64,000 bases of DNA, taken from Pseudochryseolinea flava (GTDB lineage Bacteria > Bacteroidota > Bacteroidia > Cytophagales > Cyclobacteriaceae). The stretch spans positions 186,001 through 250,000 of the forward strand of contig NZ_QMFY01000001.1 in NCBI RefSeq assembly GCF_003286915.1, written 5' to 3'. Numbering within the stretch: the stretch's first letter is position 1; the number at the start of each line of letters is the position of its first letter. Under the pieces are notes generated by a model. That model was not told where the DNA came from, made no database searches, and was given only the letters and a program-made list of their open reading frames with translations. The position numbers were made by a program, and so were the translations under genes. This document shows positions 9,501 to 17,419 of this stretch, piece by piece.

Positions 9501-9810
9501 GATAGGTTACGCGGGTAGGCACACCACCAAGCATCGGCATGGTGTAGACGTCATCATTGCCATCGTAATTGCCGGTGAAGGCAATCGATTTTCCATCAGG
9601 AGAAAATTTTGGAAATGATTCTATACCCGCAGGTGAACTCAAGCGATAGGCAAGTCCTCCACTTTTTTGAACGATCCAAAGGTCGTTTCCATAAGTAAAT
9701 ACGATATGCGTCTGCGAGACATCCGGGTACCGAAATAATCCGGCATGGATCTGCGCATTGGCCGCATGAAATCCAAAACACAATAACCCAATTAATAAGA
9801 GTCGATTCAT
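6550..9810 (-). CDS. Tricorn-like protease (beta-propeller, PDZ and S41 peptidase)
   Basis: 1086-residue exported protease of the tricorn family, which trims oligopeptides. Signal peptide at residues 1-19 (ends NAANA). An N-terminal TolB/WD-like beta-propeller carries repeated FSPDGK motifs; a second propeller follows, then a Lys/Glu-rich low-complexity linker near residues 550-575, a PDZ-like segment around 770-860 and a C-terminal S41 domain. The likely nucleophile is Ser976 in GWSGSGGDAF, matching the GSxGD motif of tricorn. Length is close to archaeal tricorn (about 1070). The signal peptide points to a periplasmic or surface location. Single gene, with its own -7 box. Confidence 0.9.
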   Translation of the reverse strand: MNRLLLIGLLCFGFHAANAQIHAGLFRYPDVSQTHIVFTYGNDLWIVQKSGGLAYRLSSPAGIESFPKFSPDGKSIAFTGNYDGNDDVYTMPMLGGVPTRVTYHGQSDRVIDWYPDGKNILFASPRESGRERFNQFFKAKATGGLPEKLPLPYGEFASFSPDGKQIALTFRSQVFRNWKRYRGGWNAAIHTFNLETYASENISLNSNTADELPMWSGTSIFFLSDRGNEKRMNLWEYSTTNKSFKQITQFADVDVHYPSLGQGEIVFEAGGKLYLYNIADAKYQEVKVDVVTDGMRLKPSVVSAGTPVHVGIAGDANRVLAEAHGEIFTLPTENGFVKNITQSSGAFERYPSYSPDGKHIAYWSDKSGEYELTLRETKNISVEKKLTSYGPGFRYHLFWSPDSKKIAFIDKAMKIKIFDLATNQTTEVDQGLRMMHGGLEGFSASWSADSRWLTYDRDVDNYHQGVFLYDYQSKKLYPVTSGYYNAFEPYFDPEGKYLYLLTSNFFEPSYSDFDNTFIYTNSTKLAAIALKKTTQSPLFAQNDEVNEKEEKTEEPSKEKDKKGKDDKSEAAPAKKVSPVDIDIDGLESRLVVLPPSPGNYGNVTAVKGKIIYHHFANTGASDRKRFLKYFDLKKREEKTIMENVDGYQLSADGNKLLIDKEGGLFVIKPEENQKTEKKIRTDEMQLLVDPQEEWTQILTDAWRLQRDYFYDATMHGVDWNKIKTQYLAMLKGALTREEVNFILGEMIGELNASHTYKGGGSEESAKSVAVGYLGIDWQTDGEFYKVKRIVRGAPWDAEVRSPLDAPGINIQEGNYILAINGIKLSTTSDPFAAFQGLSGKTIEITYNTTASLVGAKTAVVETLKDESRLRHLEWIEQNRKRVEVATNGNAGYVYVRSTGIDGQNELIRQLNAQLNKKSLVVDERFNSGGQIPDRFIEMLNRPPLVFWATRDGQSWPWPPAGHFGPKVMLINGWSGSGGDAFPDYFRKTGLGPLIGARTWGGLIGISGVPQLIDGGSITVPTFRMYNLDGTWFKEGHGVDPDISVPEDLTQAASGKDAQLERAIVEIESLLKTKKFTAPKTPAYEVR

Positions 9811-9854
9811 AGCAAGCTAATTTTAGGGTGGGAAAGTAAAAGATACGATCTCGA

Positions 9855-9862
9855 CAAAAGTA
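9855..9862 (-). promoter_or_regulatory. Putative -7 box of the tricorn-like gene
   Basis: TACTTTTG on the minus strand matches TAnnTTTG and lies 44 nt before the ATG at 9810. Confidence 0.45.
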
Positions 9863-9921
9863 TGTTTCATTGAAAAACTTTTTATGCGACATTTGCCTTT
9901 CTCTATATAAATGGTGAAAGA

Positions 9922-10296
9922 ATGAAAATTACTGCCGATAATAAATTGAAAAAGTTGATTGTTGTGGGTGACAGGGTGTTGATCAAACCCACTCAGCAGA
10001 GCGAAAAAACCGCGAGTGGCCTCTATCTACCACCTGGGGTTCAAGAGAAAGAAAAGATTCAAAGCGGATATGTGATTAAAGTCGGCCCCGGATATCCACT
10101 ACCGCTACCGGCGGATGAAGATGATGTTTGGAAAGGTAAAGAAGAGCAGGTGAAGTATCTTCCTTTACAATCGCAAGAAGGCGACCTCGCGATATTCCTA
10201 CAAAAAGGCGCGATCGAAGTAATTTATGAAAACGAAAAGTATTTCATCGTTCCACAAGCGTCGATCTTGATGTTAGAACGTGAGGAGGATTTGTAA
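9922..10296 (+). CDS. GroES-like co-chaperone family protein
   Basis: 124-residue protein with a chaperonin-10 fold: VVGDRVLIKP, then EKTASGLYLPPG in the place of the GroES mobile loop, and GYVIKVGPG. It is longer than classical GroES (about 95) because of an insertion around residues 55-80 (PLPLPADEDDVWKGKEEQ). No groEL lies beside it, so it is probably not the main GroES but a divergent paralogue of the type seen in Bacteroidota. It is followed 41 nt later by a small conserved-looking gene on the same strand. A function in assisting GroEL is inferred from family only. Confidence 0.8.
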   Translation: MKITADNKLKKLIVVGDRVLIKPTQQSEKTASGLYLPPGVQEKEKIQSGYVIKVGPGYPLPLPADEDDVWKGKEEQVKYLPLQSQEGDLAIFLQKGAIEVIYENEKYFIVPQASILMLEREEDL

Positions 10297-10337
10297 TTGG
10301 CATTTTAATTTTACAGACACAAAAATTATCGGTGACT

Positions 10338-10541
10338 ATGGCAGGGCTATCACTAGATGTACTACGGGCAGGCAAGAAATATCGCTTGATCAACTTCGGC
10401 GAGCGACATGATTTTGAAATTGAAAACGTGCTTGCCGATGGCGATTTCGAAGTGAAAGACCTTGATACGCTTGAACGTTATAATCTTAAAGAGTTGATCA
10501 GCTACGGCAAAGGCAACGACTTTTTGCTTGAAGAGCTATAA
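10338..10541 (+). CDS. Small hypothetical protein (67 aa)
   Basis: Short soluble acidic protein beginning MAGLSLDVLRAGKKYRLINF. The pattern of short strands resembles a small beta-barrel, but I cannot assign a family. I prefer the ATG at 10338 to an upstream GTG at 10332. Codon use resembles its neighbours, and the same strand and short gap suggest co-transcription with the GroES-like gene. Confidence 0.65.
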   Translation: MAGLSLDVLRAGKKYRLINFGERHDFEIENVLADGDFEVKDLDTLERYNLKELISYGKGNDFLLEEL

Positions 10542-10937
10542 TTGTAGGCCATCGCTTTCGCATTACTAATCTCCGGAGAAAGGTTTTTCATCTCGGCCCA
10601 AAAGCCGGATCGCACTTTACTCTTATCAACGCTTTGAATCTTCTAAATGAATTGATCTGATTTGTTCATGCATCGTACGCTGGTTACTTTTCTTTTTTGC
10701 CTCCCAAATAGAAAAGTAACAAAAGAAAAAGGGGAAACTTATCCCGATAGCTATCGGGAGCTGCCCATCACACATGCAGCCCCCCGCGTTTAAGTTGGGC
10801 CACCGCGCACACGCTTATCAAAATGAGTTTTTCGAGACGCCCTCTTTTTTAAGAACTTCACAAAAGATCGATTGGAGATTTGAAGCGCGCATTATTTTCA
10901 ATACGAAAAATTCCCCGGACACCAGTACATTCGCCCC
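10542..10937. other. Non-coding gap with palindromic repeats
   Basis: 396 bp with no credible gene. The left part is featureless. The middle (10683-10815) holds an 11-bp inverted repeat, a 16-bp palindrome and a GC-rich tail. The right part is the upstream region of the AraC-type regulator. I could not place a promoter with confidence. Confidence 0.7.
10683..10758. repeat. Composite intergenic palindromic element
   Basis: GTTACTTTTCT (10683-10693) and its perfect complement AGAAAAGTAAC (10710-10720) form an 11-bp stem with a 16-nt loop. Twenty-two bases further on, CCCGATAGCTATCGGG (10743-10758) is a perfect 16-bp palindrome. The two together look like a dispersed genomic repeat unit rather than a terminator, since no T run follows and no gene ends nearby. 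Confidence 0.75.
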
Positions 10938-12089
10938 GTGAACATACTCTACACAGCCGCCACCCTACAAGGTATTATTCTCGCTGTCCTGCTTGCACGG
11001 ACAAAAGTCAATCAGCCTGCAAACAAGGTGCTTGCCGTTTTATTAATCCTGCTATCATTTCATTTGGTGCTGGTTGGCAATGATAACCGCTCTTTCTTTA
11101 TGTCATATCCACATCTCAGTCGTGTATCGTGGATAATTGGTTCGCTATATTGGCCCTTGATATTCTTATTTGTCCAAAGTGTAACCGAGAATGGCGAACG
11201 ACGCAACCGTTACGACACATTGTGGTTTTTCATCCCGTTTGTTGTCTTGCTTATTTTGATGCTACCGTACTATATGTTACCTGCTTCAGAAAAGCGTAGT
11301 CTGCTGAATGACTTCAACAAGGCATCGGAAGCGGACTTTGGCCTCATCAATCAGATTGTGTCGCTCCTTCATCTTTTTTTTCAGACGTTTAATTTGATCT
11401 ACTATTTAAGGCTTGAAAAGAAATGGCGCAATGAATATTCTGCCGTAGAATCTATCCGCATCGGTTGGCTAAAACAATTTCTCATGTTGACGTTAATCGC
11501 GACAATCTTAGCGGTGATGTCATTCTTTTTCCGAACGTGGAATATTCCCGTTTTTTCAAATCTTTATTCTTACCACTTCATCGGCATCGTCGCGATCTTC
11601 TACTGGATGTCGTACAAAGCGCTTAGCCATCCCGTTATTTTCGGATTAAGTCATGTTCCGAGCGTTTCCCCGGAACCCGTCACCATTACAGTTCAGGCAC
11701 AGGAGAAGTATGCTAAATCTGGTGTTGATGAGCATCGCTTGCAAGAAATTTTTGATGCCGTTCAGACCGTTTTACGCGACGAGAAAATTTATACGAAGAA
11801 AGATTTGACCTTGAGCGAACTGGCGGACAAGATCGGCATACAACGTCATCAAGTCTCGCAAGCCATCAATGCAATTTACGACGGCAATTTCTTTGACCTG
11901 ATTAACGCTTATCGTGTTGACGAATTTAAGCGTCTAGCGTCCGATCCTTCGAAAAAACATCTCACGCTATTGGGGATTTCGCAAGAATCTGGATTCAATT
12001 CGAAGGCTTCTTTTTATGCGATCTTCAAAAAGAAGACAGGGCTTACCCCTTCAGAATACATCGAAATGCAGTCTAATGAAGCAAAATAG
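10938..12089 (+). CDS. Membrane-anchored AraC-family transcriptional regulator
   Basis: 383 residues starting at GTG. The first ~235 residues contain six or seven hydrophobic helices; residues about 275-378 form an AraC-type double helix-turn-helix, with LSELADKIGIQRHQVSQAIN as the first HTH and a second around SQESGFNSKASFYAIFKKK followed by TGLTPSEYI. This 7TM-plus-AraC layout is common in Bacteroidota and suggests direct sensing of a membrane or periplasmic signal. It shares architecture with the regulator at 17420-18556. Downstream on the same strand lie an outer-membrane protein and an S41 peptidase, which may be its targets. Confidence 0.85.
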   Translation: MNILYTAATLQGIILAVLLARTKVNQPANKVLAVLLILLSFHLVLVGNDNRSFFMSYPHLSRVSWIIGSLYWPLIFLFVQSVTENGERRNRYDTLWFFIPFVVLLILMLPYYMLPASEKRSLLNDFNKASEADFGLINQIVSLLHLFFQTFNLIYYLRLEKKWRNEYSAVESIRIGWLKQFLMLTLIATILAVMSFFFRTWNIPVFSNLYSYHFIGIVAIFYWMSYKALSHPVIFGLSHVPSVSPEPVTITVQAQEKYAKSGVDEHRLQEIFDAVQTVLRDEKIYTKKDLTLSELADKIGIQRHQVSQAINAIYDGNFFDLINAYRVDEFKRLASDPSKKHLTLLGISQESGFNSKASFYAIFKKKTGLTPSEYIEMQSNEAK

Positions 12090-12178
12090 TCCAAACGGAT
12101 AGGATTGGACTCCTTTGCAATGCGGGCGGAGCAACTTTTCAGAGTGCGCGCGTTCATTAGCGCAAACAAATTTTTGAC

Positions 12179-13015
12179 ATGTTGAAATTCAAGATCACAC
12201 TACTTCTGCTTTGCCTCTTTTGGAAGGTATCAGCACAAGAAACCGCCCCACCGTGGATGCCGATGCAAAACTGTATCGGGTTGGCTATTGGACTCGGCAC
12301 GGTAAGCTGGCTCGACAAAAACAGCTCGCCCATCGATTACACCAGTAAACCCAAGCACGTGCGGCTTTTCTATAACCTCGAGGTGAAATCCATGTTGTTC
12401 ACTGTCGACTTCGATATTAAGCTGGGTGGCATGCGCGCTAAACACCTCGCACAAAGAATGGTCTATTTCCAAGAAGAAAACTACAAAGGCAAAAAAGAGG
12501 ACAAAAAATTTCCGGTTGGAGCATCCTTTCTTGCTGGGAAACTTTCTTTTGGTGCTTACTACAAAATGAAACAATCAGCTTCAGCTGAATTCAGGGTGGC
12601 CCCCGGCATTAAACTCTCAAATGAAATGTTCTATCCGCAAGGATGGGTATCGTCGGGATTGTTCAATGCGATCAGTTTCAGCCCTGCAGCGAATGTTCAG
12701 CATCGGATCGATGCAGAACATGATGTGACAGCAACTGTTAGCCTTCCCGTTGCGACTTACCTTGCAAGGTTAGCCTATCACAATACCGTATCGGCACCGA
12801 ACAAGAGTCTCATCGAAGGCTTTATAAGAAACTCGGCGTGGGCAGGGCTCGGAAGGTTCTTCTCCCCTGCTGCGGAGTTGCAATATCACTATCAATTTCA
12901 CAATCACATTGGAACCAGTTTAACATACGGATTCAATTATTATCTTATTGAGCAATCTCAACCGATGCGCGCTACAAGTCACACATTCCTTGCTGGTATT
13001 CACAATCAATTCTAA
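12179..13015 (+). CDS. Putative outer-membrane beta-barrel protein
   Basis: 278 residues with a signal peptide (residues 1-20, ending KVSAQ). The mature part alternates short amphipathic strands and ends in HNQF, a C-terminal aromatic residue typical of outer-membrane barrels; residues about 90-270 contain strand pairs such as GTSLTYGFNYYLI. I do not recognise the family. It ends 4 nt before the S41 peptidase start at 13020, so the two form an operon. Confidence 0.65.
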   Translation: MLKFKITLLLLCLFWKVSAQETAPPWMPMQNCIGLAIGLGTVSWLDKNSSPIDYTSKPKHVRLFYNLEVKSMLFTVDFDIKLGGMRAKHLAQRMVYFQEENYKGKKEDKKFPVGASFLAGKLSFGAYYKMKQSASAEFRVAPGIKLSNEMFYPQGWVSSGLFNAISFSPAANVQHRIDAEHDVTATVSLPVATYLARLAYHNTVSAPNKSLIEGFIRNSAWAGLGRFFSPAAELQYHYQFHNHIGTSLTYGFNYYLIEQSQPMRATSHTFLAGIHNQF

Positions 13016-13019
13016 AAGT

Positions 13020-14063
13020 ATGAACGCAATCAAAATATATTTTAAACGCACTACGATCATATTGATCTGTTGCACTGTGCTGATGGCAGCGCATCCGCCA
13101 AAACCGACACCAACAGAGAACTTCGAATATTTTTGGAAAACGTTCGATACACACTACGGACTTTTCGGTGTGAAGCACGTGAATTGGGTTGATGTATACA
13201 ACCAGTTCAAGCCGCGTGTTCACGATAGCATGACCGACGAAGCATTGTACGCTTTACTTTCAGAGATGATCACACTACTAAATGATAATCATTTAAATCT
13301 TTATCCGACCAATGGAGATCTGCCTGCTTTTCCTGGCGGTATTCTCCGATACGTAAACGGTAAACTCACTATCTTAAAAGCGCAGGAAGATTACGATCTA
13401 GACGTTGTTAAAAAATATCTTACGAACTATCACGAGGCCACTGGAAGCGTACGTTACGGGATTCTGCCTGACAACATTGGCTACATCACCATAACATCGC
13501 ATGGAGATTCGCGAAAAGACATTCAACAATCGATGACGACGATATTGGGAGCGCTGAAGGATACGCGAGGCATGATCATTGACGTTCGCGGTGACTATGG
13601 CGGGCACGACGCAATCGCCCAACTTATCGCAGGGTATTTTACGGCGGAAGAAAAGTTGTACATGATTACAAAGAAGAAAAATGGCCCGGCACATGATGAC
13701 TTCACACGGCCGGAGCATTGGACAATTGCTCCTAAAACAAAAACACCGTATCTAAAACCGACCATCGTACTCACGTCGCGTTTCACCCAAAGCGCTGGAG
13801 AAACATTTACACTTGCTTTGCGTGAGCTATCGCATGTAAAGATCATGGGCGATACAACGGCAGGATCATTCTCTGATAATCCAACCACAGAGATGCCCAA
13901 CGGTTGGATGTTCACCGTGTCTATTGGTGATTACCGCGATGCGCGTGGCAAAAGTTTTGAAGGCATAGGTATTGCGCCCGACGAATTCATTCGAACAACC
14001 AAAGAAGATTTACTGCAAGGAAAAGATGTGGCGCTAGAGGCAGCGCTCAAGAAATTTCAGTAG
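13020..14063 (+). CDS. Exported S41-family peptidase
   Basis: 347 residues. The N-terminus from the ATG at 13020 is a signal peptide (MNAIKIYFKRTTIILICC); an in-frame upstream start at 12948 would lie inside the previous gene and destroy the signal, so I rejected it. The C-terminal half is a tail-specific-protease (S41) domain with the nucleophile Ser258 in TQSAGETF, preceded by RGMIIDVRGDYGG and followed by GDTTAGSFSD. No PDZ domain is obvious. Probably cleaves periplasmic peptides; partner of the upstream barrel protein. Confidence 0.85.
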   Translation: MNAIKIYFKRTTIILICCTVLMAAHPPKPTPTENFEYFWKTFDTHYGLFGVKHVNWVDVYNQFKPRVHDSMTDEALYALLSEMITLLNDNHLNLYPTNGDLPAFPGGILRYVNGKLTILKAQEDYDLDVVKKYLTNYHEATGSVRYGILPDNIGYITITSHGDSRKDIQQSMTTILGALKDTRGMIIDVRGDYGGHDAIAQLIAGYFTAEEKLYMITKKKNGPAHDDFTRPEHWTIAPKTKTPYLKPTIVLTSRFTQSAGETFTLALRELSHVKIMGDTTAGSFSDNPTTEMPNGWMFTVSIGDYRDARGKSFEGIGIAPDEFIRTTKEDLLQGKDVALEAALKKFQ

Positions 14064-14069
14064 TGAAAA

Positions 14070-14099
14070 AGCGATGCGTTGTTAGTTTAACGCATCGCT
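14070..14099. terminator. Bidirectional intrinsic terminator
   Basis: 11-bp perfect stem AGCGATGCGTT/AACGCATCGCT with an 8-nt loop between convergent genes. It is preceded by an A run, giving a T tract on the minus strand. Confidence 0.85.
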
Positions 14100-14105
14100 A
14101 TTACA

Positions 14106-15308
14106 TTATTCCGCTGTTGCTACGGCACTCGCTGTTTGCGTTACCTCAACGGCTTTGCGATTTGGTTTCAGTCCAAAGAATAGTCTCATGATCGCGAAGG
14201 GTCTTATGCATGTCACATAAAACATAATGCAACTTATGCCAGCTAAGAGACTTATCGTCCAGAACTTCGCCGTTATACTCCAACTCCATTGACATACATA
14301 ATATCCGATGGCGATGATTGCTGTTTGATGCAAAATATAAAAAGGGTAAACACCTTCATTGGCTCGCGACAACCAAGGATGCGGTCGATTGAGATAGCGT
14401 TGACCAAATGCAACGATTGTAACTACCCAAAACCAGCTACCGATGTTAGCGGATACATGGAAGACTACCTCGATCGTTTCCGGCTTCCAGGGCAACGTAA
14501 TCGTCTTATAGAAATTAAAGAACATGAGATAGAAAGGGATCAGTACAATTACACTCGCGACCAAAAGGAACTTTCTATTTTTTTCAATGGAGCACCACAA
14601 GTTTTGATTTGAATAGAAGATCATTCCGAAGATGAAAAATGAGAGGTAGTAAACAAAGTAGGCCCAATCGTTAACCAACGCATGCGTTTCTTCTGGAAAG
14701 AATGGTCGCAGAAGTACTTGAGACATCACGATGATCGCGGCAGGTATGAGCAACATTCCCGCGGGACTTCCCATCGTTTTCCAAAGTTTATCACGAAATG
14801 ACTGTGACCGAGGAGATCTTAAATAGGAAAGCAACGGGAGTGCGATCAATGAATAAATCAACAAGTAAAGTATAAACCACAGGTGGTGCCAACTGAAGCT
14901 CCCGCCTTGAGGGTAAGGTTTGAATTCGAAAACAGTTTTATAGAAGTCGCCATAGTTTTGGAAGCGGCTGATGAATTCAAAGTAGATCTGTGGCGGTACG
15001 ACGACGAAGATTCCAAAAACGAGTGGGATAAAGAGTCGTCGAAAACGTTCCCCTGCAAATTGCGCCACTGTTCTTTTGCCGAGCGCCATATAGGTGCCTG
15101 CTCCCGAAATGAACAATAGTAGTTGCATACGCCATGCATGTGACCAAGCCATCCAGTAGCCGAAAGTGCTGCTGGTTTCGGCATTCTTAATATGAAAGTC
15201 CCATTTGTTGAAGATCATTCCTGTATGGAAAAAAAGGACGATGGCAATGGCGATTAGTCGGAGCCAATCCAAGTCGTACCGGCGTTCGGAAGCGTTGGTG
15301 ATGTGCAT
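14106..15308 (-). CDS. Acyltransferase 3 family membrane protein
   Basis: 400-residue integral membrane protein of the acyltransferase-3 / OpgC-like family, which O-acylates glycans or lipids. Ten or so hydrophobic helices are visible. The N-terminal motif YDLDWLRLIAIAIVLFFHTGM places the conserved Arg in helix 1 and the catalytic-type His in FFHTG. I chose the ATG at 15308; an in-frame TTG five codons upstream is less likely. Single gene; the acceptor cannot be told from context. Confidence 0.85.
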   Translation of the reverse strand: MHITNASERRYDLDWLRLIAIAIVLFFHTGMIFNKWDFHIKNAETSSTFGYWMAWSHAWRMQLLLFISGAGTYMALGKRTVAQFAGERFRRLFIPLVFGIFVVVPPQIYFEFISRFQNYGDFYKTVFEFKPYPQGGSFSWHHLWFILYLLIYSLIALPLLSYLRSPRSQSFRDKLWKTMGSPAGMLLIPAAIIVMSQVLLRPFFPEETHALVNDWAYFVYYLSFFIFGMIFYSNQNLWCSIEKNRKFLLVASVIVLIPFYLMFFNFYKTITLPWKPETIEVVFHVSANIGSWFWVVTIVAFGQRYLNRPHPWLSRANEGVYPFYILHQTAIIAIGYYVCQWSWSITAKFWTISLLAGISCIMFYVTCIRPFAIMRLFFGLKPNRKAVEVTQTASAVATAE

Positions 15309-15501
15309 ATTTTTTTCTTCCAAAAGACGCGCGGGAAAGAGCCTCGCAACGACTTTTCTTATAATGTGGACGTACGATCTTATAAAAAAGCACGTCTATG
15401 GCAGCAAAAATGCCATTCACCAATTTAAAACTGCCGGAAATAAAGTCGGGAGGATGACGCACGGAAAAAAATTGCGACTTTAGGGCATAACTCATTAAAC
15501 A

Positions 15502-16953
15502 ATGAAACGACTTCTAACCCTACTCCTGACGGCCATTATCTCGGTAACGTACGCACAGGTTGCTGAAAAACCACAAGATTTTCTTACCAAGGAATTTCAT
15601 AAAGATCGCCGGGCAAAGCTTCGTGAGAAACTACCTGCAAATTCGGTGGCGGTATTTTTTGCAAATGCTGTTCGCAATCGGTCGAATGACGTAGATTATG
15701 TCTACCATCAAGATCCTGATTTCTATTATTTCACTGGTTACAAAGAACCGAATGCCGTGTTGTTGATCTTCAAAGACAACCAAACTGCCGCTAACGGTAG
15801 TACTTACAACGATATCATTTTCGTACAGCCACGTGATATGCAGCGCGAGATGTGGAACGGAAAACGTCTTGGCACCAACGGCGTGAAGGATGAGCTCGGA
15901 CTCACCAATGCGTTCAACAACGATGAGTTCAAAAAATACAATGTAGATTTTTCGAAATTCGATCAGATACTCTTCACCGATTTCCAAAACGATGTTCGTG
16001 ATGAGCCATACGATTCAGCAGACCTTTATGATCTCATCGTTCAATTCAAAGGTAAGACAGGTTATCCATCGAAAGATAAGACGACATTGAACCTTGAGCC
16101 AAAAAAATCTAATCTCAACACGAACGACCTTGAAGGTATCATGAATGCTCTTCGTGGTATCAAAACAAAAGAAGAACTCGATCTTCTTCGCAAGGCTGTG
16201 AGCATTAGCTGTATTGGTCAACGCGAAGTAATGAAAGCGATCAAACCTGGTATGTCGGAGCGCGAGATTCAGGGTATTCATGAATTCGTATTTAAAAAGT
16301 ATCAAGCGGAAGATCTTGGCTACCCTTCAATTGTCGGTGCCGGCAACCACGGTTGTATCCTGCACTACATCGACAACTATACACCGATGGTTTCGCCAAA
16401 AGATTTGATCTTGATGGATCTCGGTGCTGAATATCGTGGCTATACTGCAGACATCACGAGAACTATTCCGATCTCAGGCAAATTCACAAAAGAACAAAAA
16501 GCGATCTATGATCTCGTGTACAAGGCACAAGAAGAAGCAATGAAAGTTTGTAAGGCTGGTGGTAGCTTCAAAGATCTTAATGTTGCTACACGCGTAACGA
16601 TCAACAAAGGACTGAAAGAGCTTGGCATCATCAAAACTGAAGATGAAAAGAATCAATATTACCCACATGGTTGCTGCCATCACATCGGTTTGGATGTACA
16701 CGACAGAGGTGCTTATAAATTACTAGAAGAGAACATGGTGATTACGATCGAACCTGGTATCTACATTCCCGAGAATTCACCATGTGATCCAAAGTGGTGG
16801 GGTATCGCTGTTCGTATCGAAGATGATTATTTGATCACGAAGACTGGTTACGAGCATCTTTCATCAGGCGCTCCCCGTAAGTCGGAAGAAATTGAAGCGC
16901 TTATGAAGCAATCAAGTGCACTGGATGATTTTAATCTTCCTGCATTGAAATAG
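15502..16953 (+). CDS. pepP: Exported Xaa-Pro aminopeptidase (M24B)
   Basis: 483-residue aminopeptidase that removes an N-terminal residue preceding proline. Signal peptide at residues 1-18 (ends TYAQ), so it acts outside the cytoplasm, unlike the classical enzyme. The N-terminal creatinase-like domain has the DVDYVYHQDPDFYYFTGY block. The metal ligands of the pita-bread fold are all present: Asp306, Asp317, His394, Glu417 and Glu440. Length is slightly above E. coli PepP (441) because of the leader. A strong terminator follows. Confidence 0.92.
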   Translation: MKRLLTLLLTAIISVTYAQVAEKPQDFLTKEFHKDRRAKLREKLPANSVAVFFANAVRNRSNDVDYVYHQDPDFYYFTGYKEPNAVLLIFKDNQTAANGSTYNDIIFVQPRDMQREMWNGKRLGTNGVKDELGLTNAFNNDEFKKYNVDFSKFDQILFTDFQNDVRDEPYDSADLYDLIVQFKGKTGYPSKDKTTLNLEPKKSNLNTNDLEGIMNALRGIKTKEELDLLRKAVSISCIGQREVMKAIKPGMSEREIQGIHEFVFKKYQAEDLGYPSIVGAGNHGCILHYIDNYTPMVSPKDLILMDLGAEYRGYTADITRTIPISGKFTKEQKAIYDLVYKAQEEAMKVCKAGGSFKDLNVATRVTINKGLKELGIIKTEDEKNQYYPHGCCHHIGLDVHDRGAYKLLEENMVITIEPGIYIPENSPCDPKWWGIAVRIEDDYLITKTGYEHLSSGAPRKSEEIEALMKQSSALDDFNLPALK

Positions 16954-16975
16954 TCGAAAGATAAAATGACAGTAA

Positions 16976-16999
16976 AAAAGCGGGCTAGGTCCCGCTTTT
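16976..16999. terminator. Bidirectional intrinsic terminator
   Basis: Stem AAAAGCGGG/CCCGCTTTT with a 6-nt loop and an 8-T run, between pepP and the convergent small membrane protein. Confidence 0.93.
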
Positions 17000-17036
17000 T
17001 TTTATGCACGGTGTTCGCGCGTTATCGCGATAATAT

Positions 17037-17354
17037 TTAGGCAAGTAGAAGGATCAGCAGGATAATCAGCAGCAATGCACCAACGCTGATGTAAACGCCA
17101 CCGCTTATTTGCGCCATTTCTTTTTTAATTGCGCGGACCTCTTTTCGAAGGGCTCTCTTTTCGGCAGCAGAAAGACTTTTGTGATCCATTGATTTAATCT
17201 CTTCCAAGCGATGCTCAAGGCGTGCAACTTGTTCGGCTGGTGTCTCTGTCGGCGTGGCAGGAACCACGGGCTTCGTATCGACTGCAAATGAAGGATTGAA
17301 AGTAGTCAAGAGGATGGCCACGATCATGAATTTTACAATGTTGTGCGTTTTCAT
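17037..17354 (-). CDS. Small exported protein with coiled coil and C-terminal membrane helix
   Basis: 105 residues from the ATG at 17354. Signal sequence (MKTHNIVKFMIVAILLTTF), a Pro/Thr-rich stretch, a charged coiled coil (about 40-80, LEHRLEEIKSMDHKSLSAAE) and a C-terminal membrane helix of Leu/Ile. Small proteins of this layout are frequent in Bacteroidota but have no known function. An ATG six codons upstream is possible. Lies 65 nt beyond the AraC regulator on the same strand, perhaps as the end of that transcript. Confidence 0.7.
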   Translation of the reverse strand: MKTHNIVKFMIVAILLTTFNPSFAVDTKPVVPATPTETPAEQVARLEHRLEEIKSMDHKSLSAAEKRALRKEVRAIKKEMAQISGGVYISVGALLLIILLILLLA

Positions 17355-17419
17355 ATAGAAATTTCTTTGCACACCATGACTAAAAAATTGGTGCCTTCGA
17401 TCGTCTCGACGACTGCTCT

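Noticed and set aside
13398-13915. Two overlapping antisense frames in the S41 peptidase gene
   Set aside because: They overlap each other and the conserved catalytic region of the plus-strand gene; no independent evidence.
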